The notes under the pieces: model-generated
Database searches by the model: none
What the model was told of the DNA's origin: nothing
What the model saw: the letters and a program-made list of their open reading frames with translations, nothing else
Source of the DNA: Mannheimia pernigra
Lineage (GTDB): Bacteria > Pseudomonadota > Gammaproteobacteria > Enterobacterales > Pasteurellaceae
Length of the DNA: 64,000 bases
NCBI RefSeq assembly: GCF_013377995.1
Contig: NZ_CP055305.1
Span: 558,001-622,000 of the forward strand
Direction: 5' to 3'
Shown: piece after piece, positions 1-8,556 of the stretch
How positions within the stretch are numbered: the stretch's first letter is position 1
Layout: every line of letters begins with the position of its first letter
Position numbers and translations under genes: made by a program

Positions 1-921
1 GTGATTTTTATCGCCTCAGATATGAAAAACGGTGGTGTACTTGGTGTGATTGATGGTATGAAAGAAGCGGTAGATGTAACTGGCTGGAAGTTAGATGTAT
101 TAGACGGTGCAGGTACGGTAAACAACCAATTAGCAGCTCTTAACCAAGCGATTGCTCGTAAACCAGATGCGATTGTTATTGGCGGTTGGAATCCGAATGT
201 GGCGAAAATTCCACTCCAGAAAGCAACTAAAAATAGCATTACACTTGTAGCGTGGCACGCAACGCCAGAGCCAGGTGCAATTGATAAATATGGCATTTTC
301 TATAATGTCACCTCTGATTCTGATGAAATTGCTCGTCTATCAGCGATGCTGGCAGTGGCAGATTCTAACGGTAAAGCCAAAGCGATTATTTTAACCGACT
401 CGCTTTACGAAATTGCACTTCGCAAAGCAAACGTGATGAAAGAAGTGATCGAAAAGTGTAAAGAGTGCAAGGTATTAGAATTTATTGATACACCGCTTGC
501 AGACACTTCAAGCCGTATGCCTAACTTAACTTTCAACTTATTACAAAAATATGGTGATGATTTAGAGTACGCACTTTCGATTAATGACCTTTACTTTGAC
601 TTTATGGCTCCTTCTTTACGTACCGCAGGTAAAAATAAACCATTAAGCATTTCAGCAGGTGATGGTTCTGTAACGGCTTATCAGCGTATTCGTAACGGAG
701 ATAAACAGTTTGCAACTGTACCAGAGCCACTTAATTTACATGGTTGGCAGTTAGTTGATGAGCTAAATCGTGCTTTTGCGAATGAAAAAGCGTCAGGCTA
801 TGTAACACCAGCTCATTTAGTAACCAAAGAGAATGTAGCTTATGATGGCGGTGTAAATAACCTTTACGATCCACAAAATGGTTATAAAGATGCTTATAAA
901 GCGATCTGGGGCGTGAGGTAA
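1..921 (+). CDS. Sugar ABC transporter periplasmic substrate-binding protein (5' end outside window)
   Basis: The frame is open from base 1, so the visible GTG is probably internal and the signal peptide lies upstream of the window. The 306 visible residues have the periplasmic-binding-protein fold of ribose/sugar binding proteins: an N-terminal lobe with IASDMKNGGVLGVIDGMKEA, then ARKPDAIVIGGW and a second lobe with AIILTDSLYE. This family binds a sugar in the periplasm and hands it to a membrane permease/ATPase pair, which should lie upstream. The genes just downstream encode an SMP-30 lactonase and L-xylulose kinase, so the ligand may be a pentose, pentulose or aldonate-type sugar; that is inference from context. 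The gene is followed by a hairpin and an inverted uptake-sequence pair. Confidence 0.8.
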   Translation: MIFIASDMKNGGVLGVIDGMKEAVDVTGWKLDVLDGAGTVNNQLAALNQAIARKPDAIVIGGWNPNVAKIPLQKATKNSITLVAWHATPEPGAIDKYGIFYNVTSDSDEIARLSAMLAVADSNGKAKAIILTDSLYEIALRKANVMKEVIEKCKECKVLEFIDTPLADTSSRMPNLTFNLLQKYGDDLEYALSINDLYFDFMAPSLRTAGKNKPLSISAGDGSVTAYQRIRNGDKQFATVPEPLNLHGWQLVDELNRAFANEKASGYVTPAHLVTKENVAYDGGVNNLYDPQNGYKDAYKAIWGVR

Positions 922-927
922 AATGTA

Positions 928-997
928 GGGGCGAATCAAATTCGCCCTTAACAAGCGGTTGGATTTTGCAAAAATTCTGTAAAATGTGACCGCTTGT
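928..997. terminator. Hairpin plus inverted uptake-sequence pair after the binding-protein gene
   Basis: Positions 928-947 form a short hairpin (GGGGCGAAT / ATTCGCCC). Positions 951-959 (ACAAGCGGT) and 989-997 (ACCGCTTGT) are inverted uptake sequences that can form a stem. Such pairs commonly serve as transcription terminators in Pasteurellaceae. Confidence 0.55.
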
Positions 998-1038
998 AAT
1001 AAAAATAAAAAATGAAGTAATTTCTTCGCTTATGGCTA

Positions 1039-1091
1039 CTGCCAAATATCCCCTAACCCCTCGTAGCTCAAAGAGAGGGGAGATTTGGCAG
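1039..1091. repeat. Dispersed palindromic repeat (CTGCCAAAT ... ATTTGGCAG)
   Basis: The ends CTGCCAAAT and ATTTGGCAG are exact inverted repeats around CCCCTAACCCCTC and GAGAGGGGAG. Related sequence recurs at 28384-28542, so this is a dispersed non-coding repeat. It lies immediately upstream of the lactonase gene and ends about 25 bases before its start codon. Confidence 0.6.
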
Positions 1092-1116
1092 AATAGAAAC
1101 ATAGCTGGTAATAAAA

Positions 1117-2010
1117 ATGAGTAATAAATTTATCCCCCAAATTTCCGACCCTCGCTTTGCGGAGCTGGTCGGCACACATTTTGAAATCGAAGAGCTGTTT
1201 GACGGAGCAATTTGGGCAGAAGGCCCAGCGTGGAGCAAACCGCAGCAAGCTCTCTATTTCAGCGATGTCAAAGGCTGCACACTTTACCGCTGGACTGAAA
1301 AAAACGGCACACAAATTTTCCGCAAACCGTCAAATTTCTCCAACGGCAACGCTTTTGATGCGAACGACAACTTAATTACTTGCGAACACGGTAATCGAGG
1401 TATTAGTTTAACGACACCCAGTGGCGAATATCGTTTCTTGGTCGGAAAAATAGACGGCAAAAAGCTCAATTCACCGAATGACGTGGTAGTAAAATCAGAC
1501 GGGACGATTTGGTTCACCGATCCGCCGTACGGCATTTTGTCCGACAACGAGGGCAAGCAGTCACCAAGTGAAATTATCGGCTGTTATGTCTATTGTTACG
1601 ACCCGAAAAGCGATAAACTCAACATTGCCACCTTTAACACAATGCGACCAAACGGTTTGGCATTCTCGCCAGATGAAAAACAGCTGTTTGTGGCAGATAT
1701 GTCAAGTGTGGAGTTTGATGCAGATGGTTTACATCATTTAGCCGTTTTTGATGTAGATGGCAACAAACTTAACAACCGTCGAGATGTTGTTGAAATAAAT
1801 CCAGGTATTCCAGACGGTTTTCGCATTAAACAAAATGGCGTGATTTTTTGCTCTTGCGATGAGGGTATCATCGCTCTTCTGGCTGATGGTACAGAACTTG
1901 GGCGATTTGTGCTAGGTAAACCAACTTCAAATTGCTGTTTTGGTAATGATGAGCATACACTATTTGTTACTTGCTCAAATAGCGTTTATCGTTTAACAAT
2001 AAACCCATAA
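1117..2010 (+). CDS. SMP-30/gluconolactonase family lactonase
   Basis: A 297-residue six-bladed propeller protein of the SMP-30/gluconolactonase/LRE-like family, which opens aldono-lactones using one divalent metal. Family features are visible in order: WAEGPAW (putative metal ligand E35), SPNDVVV (N121), RPNGLAFSPDE (N179) and IPDGFRI (D233), matching the Glu/Asn/Asp ligand set of the family. No signal peptide is seen, so it is probably cytoplasmic. It lies between a sugar-binding protein gene and lyxK, suggesting it hydrolyses the lactone form of an imported sugar acid before phosphorylation. The exact lactone cannot be read from the sequence. Confidence 0.85.
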   Translation: MSNKFIPQISDPRFAELVGTHFEIEELFDGAIWAEGPAWSKPQQALYFSDVKGCTLYRWTEKNGTQIFRKPSNFSNGNAFDANDNLITCEHGNRGISLTTPSGEYRFLVGKIDGKKLNSPNDVVVKSDGTIWFTDPPYGILSDNEGKQSPSEIIGCYVYCYDPKSDKLNIATFNTMRPNGLAFSPDEKQLFVADMSSVEFDADGLHHLAVFDVDGNKLNNRRDVVEINPGIPDGFRIKQNGVIFCSCDEGIIALLADGTELGRFVLGKPTSNCCFGNDEHTLFVTCSNSVYRLTINP

Positions 2011-2078
2011 AGATAAAATATTTTTGCCTTTACAAGCGGTTATTTTTTCACAATTTTTTACAAATAATGGATAGCAAA

Positions 2079-3539
2079 ATGAACTACACACTCGGCATTG
2101 ATTGCGGCGGTACTTTTATCAAAGCCGCACTTTTTGATAATCAAGGGAATATTCAAGCACTTCATCGAGAAAATGTTTCGGTTATTAGCGAAACAGCAGG
2201 TTATGCGGAAAGAGATATGCTGCAGTTATGGACTGTTTGTGCTGAGGTGGTGCGTTTAACAATTGAAAAAAGTGGTGTAAATCCAGGTGATATCAAAGGC
2301 GTTGGGATTTCTGCACAAGGTAAAGGTGCATTTTTCTTAGATAAACAAAATAAGCCATTAGGGCGAGCAATTTTATCTTCTGACCAACGCTCGCTTGAAA
2401 TTGTAAAACAGTGGCAAGCAGATGGTGTGCCACAACAACTTTATCCGCTGACTCGTCAGACATTATGGACAGGTCATCCCGTTTCTATTTTGAAATGGGT
2501 GCAGAAAAATGAGCCAGAGCGTTACGCACAAGTCGGTTCAGTATTGATGTCGCACGACTATTTGCGTTTTTGTTTAACAGGAGAGTTGCATTGTGAGGAG
2601 ACGAATATCTCTGAAAGCAATCTCTATAATATGGCAAAAGGTGAATACGATCAAAGTTTAGCTGATTTATTGGGTATGCCTGATGTATTGGAAAAATTGC
2701 CACCAGTGATTAAGCCAAATAAGGTTGCAGGTTATGTCACTTATGACGCTGCAAAATTAACGGGTTTAGCTGTAGGGACACCTGTCGTTGGCGGCTTGTT
2801 CGATGTGGTCTCAACCGCTTGTTGTGCGGATTTAGATGATGAAACCAAGCTTAATGTTGTATTAGGTACTTGGTCAGTAGTCAGCGGGATTACTGATAAT
2901 ATTGATTTAAGCCAAGCACTGCCGTTTGTGTATGGACGTTATGCCGAACCAGATAAATTTATTGTACACGAGGCGAGCCCAACTTCCGCAGGGAATCTGG
3001 AATGGTTTGTGAAGCAGTGGAGCCATTTAAGTTATCAGGAAATCAATGAAGGAATTGCTGCGTTACCTGCTGCACAAAGCTCAGTATTATTTGTGCCATT
3101 CTTGTATGGTTCAAATGCAGGTTTAGGTATGCAAGCAAGTTTCTACGGAATGCAGTCTTATCATACGCAGATGCACTTATTACAATCGATTTATGAAGGG
3201 GTGCTATTTAGCTTAATGACGCATTTAAACCGTATGTTTATCCGCTTTCCAAAAACCAAAGTATTGCGTGTTACAGGTGGACCAGTTAAATCAAAAGTAT
3301 GGATGCAGATGCTAGCCGATTTAACAGGAATGAGACTTGAAGTGCCACAAGTAGAAGAAACAGGCTGTTTAGGTGCAGCATTAATGGCAATGCAAGGTGT
3401 TGGTTTAGATCTTAACCAAAAGCCAGTATTGAACGCAGAAATGCAAGTATTTGAACCAAATAAAGAAAATTATACCGCTTATCAGACGAAATATCAGCGT
3501 TATCAAAAATTAACTGATGCACTTAAAGCGATGATTTAA
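2079..3539 (+). CDS. lyxK: L-xylulose kinase (FGGY family)
   Basis: FGGY-family sugar kinase of 486 residues. It starts with the phosphate-binding loop of the ASKHA fold (LGIDCGGTFIKAALFD) and has close stretches of likeness to E. coli LyxK (GISAQGKG, PLTRQTLWTGHPVS, NISESNLYNM, GGLFDVVSTA, HEASPTS.GNLEWF). LyxK phosphorylates L-xylulose, and 3-keto-L-gulonate as a side substrate, to L-xylulose-5-P, which is the substrate of UlaE encoded about 25 kb away. An upstream in-frame ATG at 2067 exists, but the start at 2079 has a GGA in the right place and matches the family N-terminus. An uptake sequence lies just upstream (near 2031). Confidence 0.88.
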   Translation: MNYTLGIDCGGTFIKAALFDNQGNIQALHRENVSVISETAGYAERDMLQLWTVCAEVVRLTIEKSGVNPGDIKGVGISAQGKGAFFLDKQNKPLGRAILSSDQRSLEIVKQWQADGVPQQLYPLTRQTLWTGHPVSILKWVQKNEPERYAQVGSVLMSHDYLRFCLTGELHCEETNISESNLYNMAKGEYDQSLADLLGMPDVLEKLPPVIKPNKVAGYVTYDAAKLTGLAVGTPVVGGLFDVVSTACCADLDDETKLNVVLGTWSVVSGITDNIDLSQALPFVYGRYAEPDKFIVHEASPTSAGNLEWFVKQWSHLSYQEINEGIAALPAAQSSVLFVPFLYGSNAGLGMQASFYGMQSYHTQMHLLQSIYEGVLFSLMTHLNRMFIRFPKTKVLRVTGGPVKSKVWMQMLADLTGMRLEVPQVEETGCLGAALMAMQGVGLDLNQKPVLNAEMQVFEPNKENYTAYQTKYQRYQKLTDALKAMI

Positions 3540-3658
3540 ATGTATTTGCGATTTTACAAGCGGTCTTATTTTATAAAAAATGCGTAAATGATGATTGATT
3601 TTTATTATTAAATTGTAATTTATTTTCAAATTAAATGAATAAAGTGTAAAAATAAAGA

Positions 3659-3687
3659 TTGACATTAGGGTATGGAATCGGTATTTT
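3659..3687 (+). promoter_or_regulatory. Sigma-70-like promoter for the ElaB-type gene
   Basis: TTGACA at 3659-3664, a 17-base spacer and TATTTT at 3682-3687, about 65 bases before the start codon at 3752. The -35 box is perfect. Confidence 0.55.
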
Positions 3688-3751
3688 AACAAATGAGACA
3701 TAAATGAATTATATTTTATGTCATATTAACTAAATGATAGGGAGAGTAATT

Positions 3752-4066
3752 ATGGCTAAGAATTTATTAGACTCAAAACGTGAAGAATTAACGAATGAAA
3801 TTCGTGACATTTTAAAAAATGCAGAAGAATTATTTAATGGCACTGCAGATTCATCTACAGAAGAATATAAAAAATTAAAACATAGATTAGCAGAACAATT
3901 TGATGATGTTAAATATCGTTTTGCATCATTAAAAGATGATACTATTGATAGTGCTAAAGCAGTTGCAAAACAAACAGACACCTTAGTTCAAGATAACCCA
4001 TATAAAGCAATTACTGTTGCTGGTGTGGTAGGTTTATTATTAGGTGTTTTAGTTACTAGAAGATAA
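3752..4066 (+). CDS. ElaB/YqjD/DUF883 family inner-membrane-anchored protein
   Basis: A 104-residue protein with a charged helical N-terminal part and one C-terminal membrane segment (AITVAGVVGLLLGVLV) ending in TRR. This is the layout of the ElaB/YqjD (DUF883) family, which in E. coli anchors to the inner membrane by the C-terminus and binds ribosomes in stationary phase. The start at 3752 has a good ribosome site (GGGAGAG); an in-frame ATG at 3734 has none. It is followed by yqjE-like and yqjK-like genes in the same order as E. coli yqjD-yqjE-yqjK, which supports the assignment. Confidence 0.85.
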   Translation: MAKNLLDSKREELTNEIRDILKNAEELFNGTADSSTEEYKKLKHRLAEQFDDVKYRFASLKDDTIDSAKAVAKQTDTLVQDNPYKAITVAGVVGLLLGVLVTRR

Positions 4067-4109
4067 TAATCTTCTTTAGTTAAAATGTTTTAATTGAAGA
4101 AATAAGTAG

Positions 4110-4138
4110 GCCACACCTATATAGGTGTGGCTTATTAT
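4110..4138. terminator. Perfect hairpin between the ElaB-type and YqjE-type genes
   Basis: Positions 4110-4131 form a perfect 11-base-pair palindrome (GCCACACCTAT and its complement) followed by TTATTATTT. It probably ends or attenuates transcription between the first and second genes of the cluster. Confidence 0.65.
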
Positions 4139-4155
4139 TTAATACAAGGAATGAT

Positions 4156-4563
4156 ATGTTAGATAATATTAAATCTGGATTTAAAAATAGCCTTGTCACT
4201 TTGTTGGAAATTATTCAAGTTCGTGGAGAGATGGCAAGATTAGAAATTAATGAGCAAAAAAATCAATTAGTTTCTGTTTTGGTTTTAGCGTTGTTAATTT
4301 TTATATTTTTATTGGTGTCATTTATTAGCTTATTATTTGCCTTAGATAATTATTTATTACCTGAGTATAAAGTTGTTGTATTCTTTGCTATTTCAGGCAT
4401 AAGTTTATTATTAGTCTTGTTATTTGTATGGGGAATTCTAGCCTCATTGAAAAAACAAGCTAATTTTATGAAAAGTACGTTAGGCGAGCTAAAATTAGAT
4501 ATTGCTGCTTTCAAAAATGCATTAACCTTTAAAGATAATTTTAATGAGCATAATGGGGAATGA
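4156..4563 (+). CDS. yqjE: YqjE-like phage-holin-family membrane protein
   Basis: A 135-residue protein with two adjacent hydrophobic segments (about residues 45-70 and 75-100) and amphipathic ends, the layout of the YqjE/holin superfamily III. Its role is unknown; E. coli YqjE is an inner-membrane protein encoded with YqjD. Its stop at 4561-4563 is four bases before the start of the next gene, so the two are probably translated together. Confidence 0.75.
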   Translation: MLDNIKSGFKNSLVTLLEIIQVRGEMARLEINEQKNQLVSVLVLALLIFIFLLVSFISLLFALDNYLLPEYKVVVFFAISGISLLLVLLFVWGILASLKKQANFMKSTLGELKLDIAAFKNALTFKDNFNEHNGE

Positions 4564-4567
4564 TGAA

Positions 4568-4834
4568 ATGGAAGATTTAAAACTAACAGAAAAAGAACTT
4601 TTAATTATGAAAGGTAGTGCCTTGAGAATGCGTTTTAAAGCCGAAACGCAAAAAACGAAAAACGATATTGTCCAACCTTTTAAACGAGTAAGAAATACAG
4701 GTTTATCATTAATTTCATCGCCAATTGGAATGACAGCAGCATTGCAATTTATAAAAAGATTTTTAGGTGCAAAAGGGACTGGTTATTCTATTTTAGGTAT
4801 GGTTGCCTTATATTTATTGCAGAGAAATAAGTGA
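4568..4834 (+). CDS. YqjK-like small protein
   Basis: An 88-residue protein, mostly charged helix, with a weakly hydrophobic C-terminal part (GYSILGMVALYLLQRNK). Its position after the YqjD and YqjE homologues suggests a YqjK-like membrane-associated protein, but sequence likeness alone is weak. I chose the ATG at 4568 because GGGGA lies seven bases upstream; earlier in-frame ATGs at 4544 and 4553 overlap yqjE and lack a ribosome site. Confidence 0.6.
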   Translation: MEDLKLTEKELLIMKGSALRMRFKAETQKTKNDIVQPFKRVRNTGLSLISSPIGMTAALQFIKRFLGAKGTGYSILGMVALYLLQRNK

Positions 4835-4847
4835 ATTTCTAGATAAT

Positions 4848-4910
4848 ACAAGCGGTTAAAATTACTGAAAAAATTGCAAAATTTTTATAAATTTTAACCG
4901 CTTGTTTTTA
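4848..4910. terminator. Inverted uptake-sequence terminator
   Basis: ACAAGCGGT at 4848-4856 and ACCGCTTGT at 4897-4905 extend into a longer stem (AAGCGGTTAAAAT with its complement) followed by a T-run. It ends the yqj-type cluster. Confidence 0.75.
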
Positions 4911-5020
4911 TCTGCCCTAAATAGCCTGTCTTAATTCAAGGACTGAGTTCTTTATTTTATAGAGCTTGGTCCTTTCTTTTCATTTTTATATTCGTGAATT
5001 GTTCTATTATGTTTATTCAT

Positions 5021-5070
5021 AAAAAATCTGTACCTTAATCAGCAGTCTAACTTTTGGGGTACAGATTTTT
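5021..5070 (-). terminator. Hairpin downstream of glpD
   Basis: AAAATCTGTACC at about 5023-5034 pairs with GGTACAGATTTT at about 5058-5069, giving a stem with T-runs on the minus strand just after the glpD stop. The loop contains a stretch that reads TGTACCCCAAAAGTTAGAC on the minus strand and resembles an IS3-family terminal repeat (see findings). Confidence 0.6.
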
Positions 5071-5084
5071 AAGATTGTGATGGA

Positions 5085-6683
5085 TTAAGAGATTAATTGT
5101 GGTTGATATTCAACAAGTAAATAATGTTTAGCTACATCAAGAAATTGTGCCACTTGCTGTTGCTGCCAAATATCATCTTTACCCATTTCTTTTGCCATAA
5201 TAGCGGCAACTTTTACAGCACTGTCAATTGCAGCTCTTGCATCGGTGAAAAGTAATCGAACTCGGCGAGCTAATACATCTTCCACCGTTTGTGCCATTTC
5301 GTGTCGAACTGCCCAAATTACTTCTGCAATCGTGTAGTCAAGTCTCGGGTGAATTTTTTCTGCATATTCAGGGTAAGCGGTCATTAATCCACGTAGTTCT
5401 GGAATGTCAGCACCGTAAACATAGAGATGATCTTGTAAATTCACCAGCTCGGCAGGAATGTTGCCGTGAATAGATAAATCTACCGTTCTGCAGGGCTTAT
5501 TGCCCAATTGTGGGTGGGCTTTTAACGCTTCTTCCACGGTATCTTCCGCCATTTGACGATAGGTTGTCCATTTGCCACCTGTAATCGTAATTAAACCACT
5601 GGTTGGGTCGGTTAATACTTTGTGGCTACGAGAAACTTCTTTCGTGCTTTGACCTGCTTTTTCAGGTGCAGCAAGCGGACGTTGCCCTGCAAACACGGCT
5701 TTTACATCATCACGAGTTGGTTTTTTCGTCAGATATTGCCCTGCCGTTGCTAAAATAAAGTTTACTTCTTGCTCAAGTGGAATTGGCTCGTAAGATGGCT
5801 GTTCAATTAAGGTATCGGTTGTACCGACAACTAACACTTCGTGCCAAGGTACAGCAAATAGCACTCGACCATCTGAGGTTTTTGGAATCATCAACGCATC
5901 ATTACTTGGTAAGAATGATTTATCTAGCACTAAGTGAATTCCTTGGCTTGGCACAACGAATTTTTTTGGACTACCGTGATCCATACTTAGGATATCATTC
6001 ATAAATACGCCAGTTGCGTTAATTACCGCAGTACCGAATACAAGATGTTCTTGCTGGTTTAACTCATCATAAAAAGTAACACCATCAATTTTTCCCTGTG
6101 TGGTTTTATGTAGGGAAGTTACTTTAGCGTGATTAAGTACGGTTCCGCCTTGTTCTACGACTGTTTGTGCCATATTGACTGCTAAACGAGCATCATCAAA
6201 TTGCCCATCTTGATACACAGTGGCCGCACGTAAACCCAAACTGTTTAATGTTGGTAAACGTCTTTTGGCCTCTGCTTTATCAATATTTTGAGTTTTACCT
6301 AAACTTAAATTACCTGAAAGCATATCGTATAAGCCCAAACCTACGCGGTACATTAAACAATCTTTAAGTGTATAATTTGGAATAATAAAGCTTTGATTTT
6401 TAAATAGATGAGCTGCATTTTTAGCTAAACGACCACGCTCACGCAATGCTTCTTTTACTAAGGCAACATCGCCATTTGCTAAATAGCGAACACCACCATG
6501 TACTAATTTAGTACTGCGACTTGATGTGCCTTTAGCGAAGTCGTGGCTTTCTAATAATAAGGTTTTGTAACCTCGAGAGGCTGCATCTATCGCAACGCCT
6601 AAACCGCTAGCACCGCCGCCGATAATGATAAAATCCCATTTTTGTGTTTTTTGCACTTGAGCGACTTGTTCATGTCTTTGCAT
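5085..6683 (-). CDS. glpD: Aerobic glycerol-3-phosphate dehydrogenase
   Basis: A 532-residue FAD-dependent dehydrogenase that oxidises sn-glycerol-3-phosphate to dihydroxyacetone phosphate at the inner membrane and passes electrons to quinone. The N-terminal FAD-binding motif IIGGGASGLGVAIDAASRG is clear, followed by the GlpD-type stretch SSRSTKLVHGGVRYL and the later TGGKWTTYRQMAEDTVE. It is somewhat longer than E. coli GlpD (501 residues), mostly at the ends. It is divergent from glpT-glpQ across a 364-base promoter region with a CRP-like site, so uptake and oxidation of glycerol-3-phosphate are probably co-regulated. Confidence 0.95.
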   Translation of the reverse strand: MQRHEQVAQVQKTQKWDFIIIGGGASGLGVAIDAASRGYKTLLLESHDFAKGTSSRSTKLVHGGVRYLANGDVALVKEALRERGRLAKNAAHLFKNQSFIIPNYTLKDCLMYRVGLGLYDMLSGNLSLGKTQNIDKAEAKRRLPTLNSLGLRAATVYQDGQFDDARLAVNMAQTVVEQGGTVLNHAKVTSLHKTTQGKIDGVTFYDELNQQEHLVFGTAVINATGVFMNDILSMDHGSPKKFVVPSQGIHLVLDKSFLPSNDALMIPKTSDGRVLFAVPWHEVLVVGTTDTLIEQPSYEPIPLEQEVNFILATAGQYLTKKPTRDDVKAVFAGQRPLAAPEKAGQSTKEVSRSHKVLTDPTSGLITITGGKWTTYRQMAEDTVEEALKAHPQLGNKPCRTVDLSIHGNIPAELVNLQDHLYVYGADIPELRGLMTAYPEYAEKIHPRLDYTIAEVIWAVRHEMAQTVEDVLARRVRLLFTDARAAIDSAVKVAAIMAKEMGKDDIWQQQQVAQFLDVAKHYLLVEYQPQLIS

Positions 6684-7047
6684 TTCTTGCTCCTTATGCT
6701 CGAATTTGAACTTAATTTTTACTTTATTAGCATAAACGAAAATAAGATGAGTTCAAATAGATTTGTTGAAAATTTAGATCTAAATCACAAAATGCCTTTG
6801 TGTTATGACATATATCTATTGTTCTTAATGAGGATTTAATAAAAATTAGTTTAATAAAAGTTGTTGCGATTTTTTCTTTTTCAAACATTTTTGTGCGTAA
6901 GAAAGTAAATTTTTTGTGAAATAAATCACATTTTTATAAAAAATTACTTTGTAATTTTTTATTTTCATTTATGATGGGCTGCCTTTAAATCTCTAAAAGA
7001 GAATTATTTGAGGTTTTTACTAAGTTATATTGGAATTGGAGAATATT
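6684..7047. promoter_or_regulatory. Divergent glpD/glpT promoter region with a CRP-like site at 6915-6930
   Basis: No gene is seen here. Positions 6915-6930 read TGTGAAATAAATCACA, a perfect match to the CRP core TGTGA-N6-TCACA. A second half-site (AAATCACA) is near 6783. Binding is predicted from the motif only. Confidence 0.7.
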
Positions 7048-8493
7048 ATGTTTGGTCCATTTAAACCCGCTCCTCATATTGCGGAGCTCCCAGCGGACAA
7101 AGTTGATGCAAGATATAAATTCTTGCGTTGGCAGGTGTTTGCAGGAATTTTCTTCGGCTACGCCGCTTATTATTTCGTTCGTGCTAACTTCGATTTAGCT
7201 CAAAAAGGTTTGATTGAAGCAGGAATGTACACTAAAACCGATCTTGGTGTCATTGGTACCGCTGCAGGTCTTGCTTATGGTTTATCAAAATTCGTGATGG
7301 CAGGGATGTCAGACCGTTCAAATCCGAAGGTGTTTTTACCAACGGGTTTGCTACTTTCTGGCTTATGTATGACTTTAATGGGGTTAATGCCTTGGGCAAC
7401 ATCAAGTATTCTCGTTATGTGGGTGATGATCTTCTTAAACGGTTGGTTCCAAGGTATGGGTTGGCCACCGTGTGGTCGTACGATGGTTCACTGGTGGTCT
7501 AAATCTGAACGTGGAACAATAGTTTCAATTTGGAATACGGCTCACAATTTAGGGGGGATGGTGCCAGGCGCAATGGTATTGCTAGCGAGTGCATTGTACT
7601 TTAGTGAGTTTGGTGTTGAGGCAAAAGCTAAAGATGTTTGGCAACAAGCACTTTACTTCCCAGGTATTGCGGCAATGGTTGCAGCTATTCCAATCTACTT
7701 AATTATGAAAGATACGCCACAATCTTGTGGTTTACCGCCAGTAGAAAAATGGCGTAACGATTATCCAGAAGACTATAATGAAAAAACCTATGAACACGAT
7801 TTAACAACCAAAGAAATCTTTGTGAAATATGTGTTTAAAAACAAATTGTTATGGTATATCGCAATTGCTAACGTATTTGTTTATTTAATTCGCTATGGCG
7901 TATTAAAATGGTCTCCAGTTTACTTAGGTGAAGTAAAACACTTTAACATTAAAGGTACGGCATGGGCATATACCATTTATGAGCTAGCTGCGATTCCAGG
8001 TACGTTATTATGTGGTTGGATATCAGACAAAGTATTTAAAGGCAAACGTGGTTTAACGGGCTTCATTTTTATGATTTTAACGACAGCAGCTGTTGTCGCA
8101 TTATGGCTCAATCCAGCAACACCAGAGTCTGAAGTGGCACAATATGCTGGCCACGCTTGGTATGAAAATCCATATCAGCTAATGGACTTCGTTTGGATGA
8201 CCACTATTGGCTTCTTAATTTATGGTCCAGTAATGTTAATTGGTTTACACGCACTTGAGCTTGCACCGAAAAAAGCAGCAGGTACAGCAGCAGGCTTCAC
8301 CGGTTTATTTGGTTACTTAGGTGGTACTGTTGCAGCTTCAGCGGTTGTAGGTTGGGCAGCGGATAAATTTGGCTGGGACGGCGGTTTCTATGTGATGATC
8401 GCAGGTGGTGTTTTAGCCGTTATCTTAACATTCATCGTAATGATTGAAGAAGGCAAACACAAAGCGAAATTAGGCGATCACTACGGTAAATAA
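7048..8493 (+). CDS. glpT: Glycerol-3-phosphate/phosphate antiporter
   Basis: A 481-residue major-facilitator protein with about 12 membrane segments, of the organophosphate:phosphate antiporter family. GlpT-type stretches include RWQVFAGIFFGYAAYYFVRA near the N-terminus, NGWFQGMGWPPCGRTMVHWW near residue 140, and GTAAGFTGLFGYLGG in the C-terminal half. It imports glycerol-3-phosphate in exchange for phosphate. An in-frame TTG at 7030 could extend the frame, but the ATG at 7048 has GGAGAAT upstream and gives the expected N-terminus. glpQ follows, giving a unit that releases glycerol-3-phosphate in the periplasm and imports it. Confidence 0.95.
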   Translation: MFGPFKPAPHIAELPADKVDARYKFLRWQVFAGIFFGYAAYYFVRANFDLAQKGLIEAGMYTKTDLGVIGTAAGLAYGLSKFVMAGMSDRSNPKVFLPTGLLLSGLCMTLMGLMPWATSSILVMWVMIFLNGWFQGMGWPPCGRTMVHWWSKSERGTIVSIWNTAHNLGGMVPGAMVLLASALYFSEFGVEAKAKDVWQQALYFPGIAAMVAAIPIYLIMKDTPQSCGLPPVEKWRNDYPEDYNEKTYEHDLTTKEIFVKYVFKNKLLWYIAIANVFVYLIRYGVLKWSPVYLGEVKHFNIKGTAWAYTIYELAAIPGTLLCGWISDKVFKGKRGLTGFIFMILTTAAVVALWLNPATPESEVAQYAGHAWYENPYQLMDFVWMTTIGFLIYGPVMLIGLHALELAPKKAAGTAAGFTGLFGYLGGTVAASAVVGWAADKFGWDGGFYVMIAGGVLAVILTFIVMIEEGKHKAKLGDHYGK

Positions 8494-8504
8494 TGATTAC
8501 TAAC

Positions 8505-8537
8505 AAAGGAAGAACGGAAATGGTCTTCCTTTTATTT
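8505..8537 (+). terminator. Hairpin between glpT and glpQ
   Basis: AAAGGAAGA (8505-8513) pairs with TCTTCCTTT (8524-8532), followed by a T-rich run. Because glpQ starts only about 20 bases later, this may be a partial terminator that lowers glpQ expression or a stabiliser of the glpT message. Confidence 0.6.
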
Positions 8538-8556
8538 TTCTATAATGAGGATTTCT

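Noticed and set aside
731..1314. Two overlapping minus-strand frames at the start of the window
   Set aside because: They lie across the end of the binding-protein gene, a hairpin, uptake sequences and the start of the lactonase gene, and have no ribosome site or family features.
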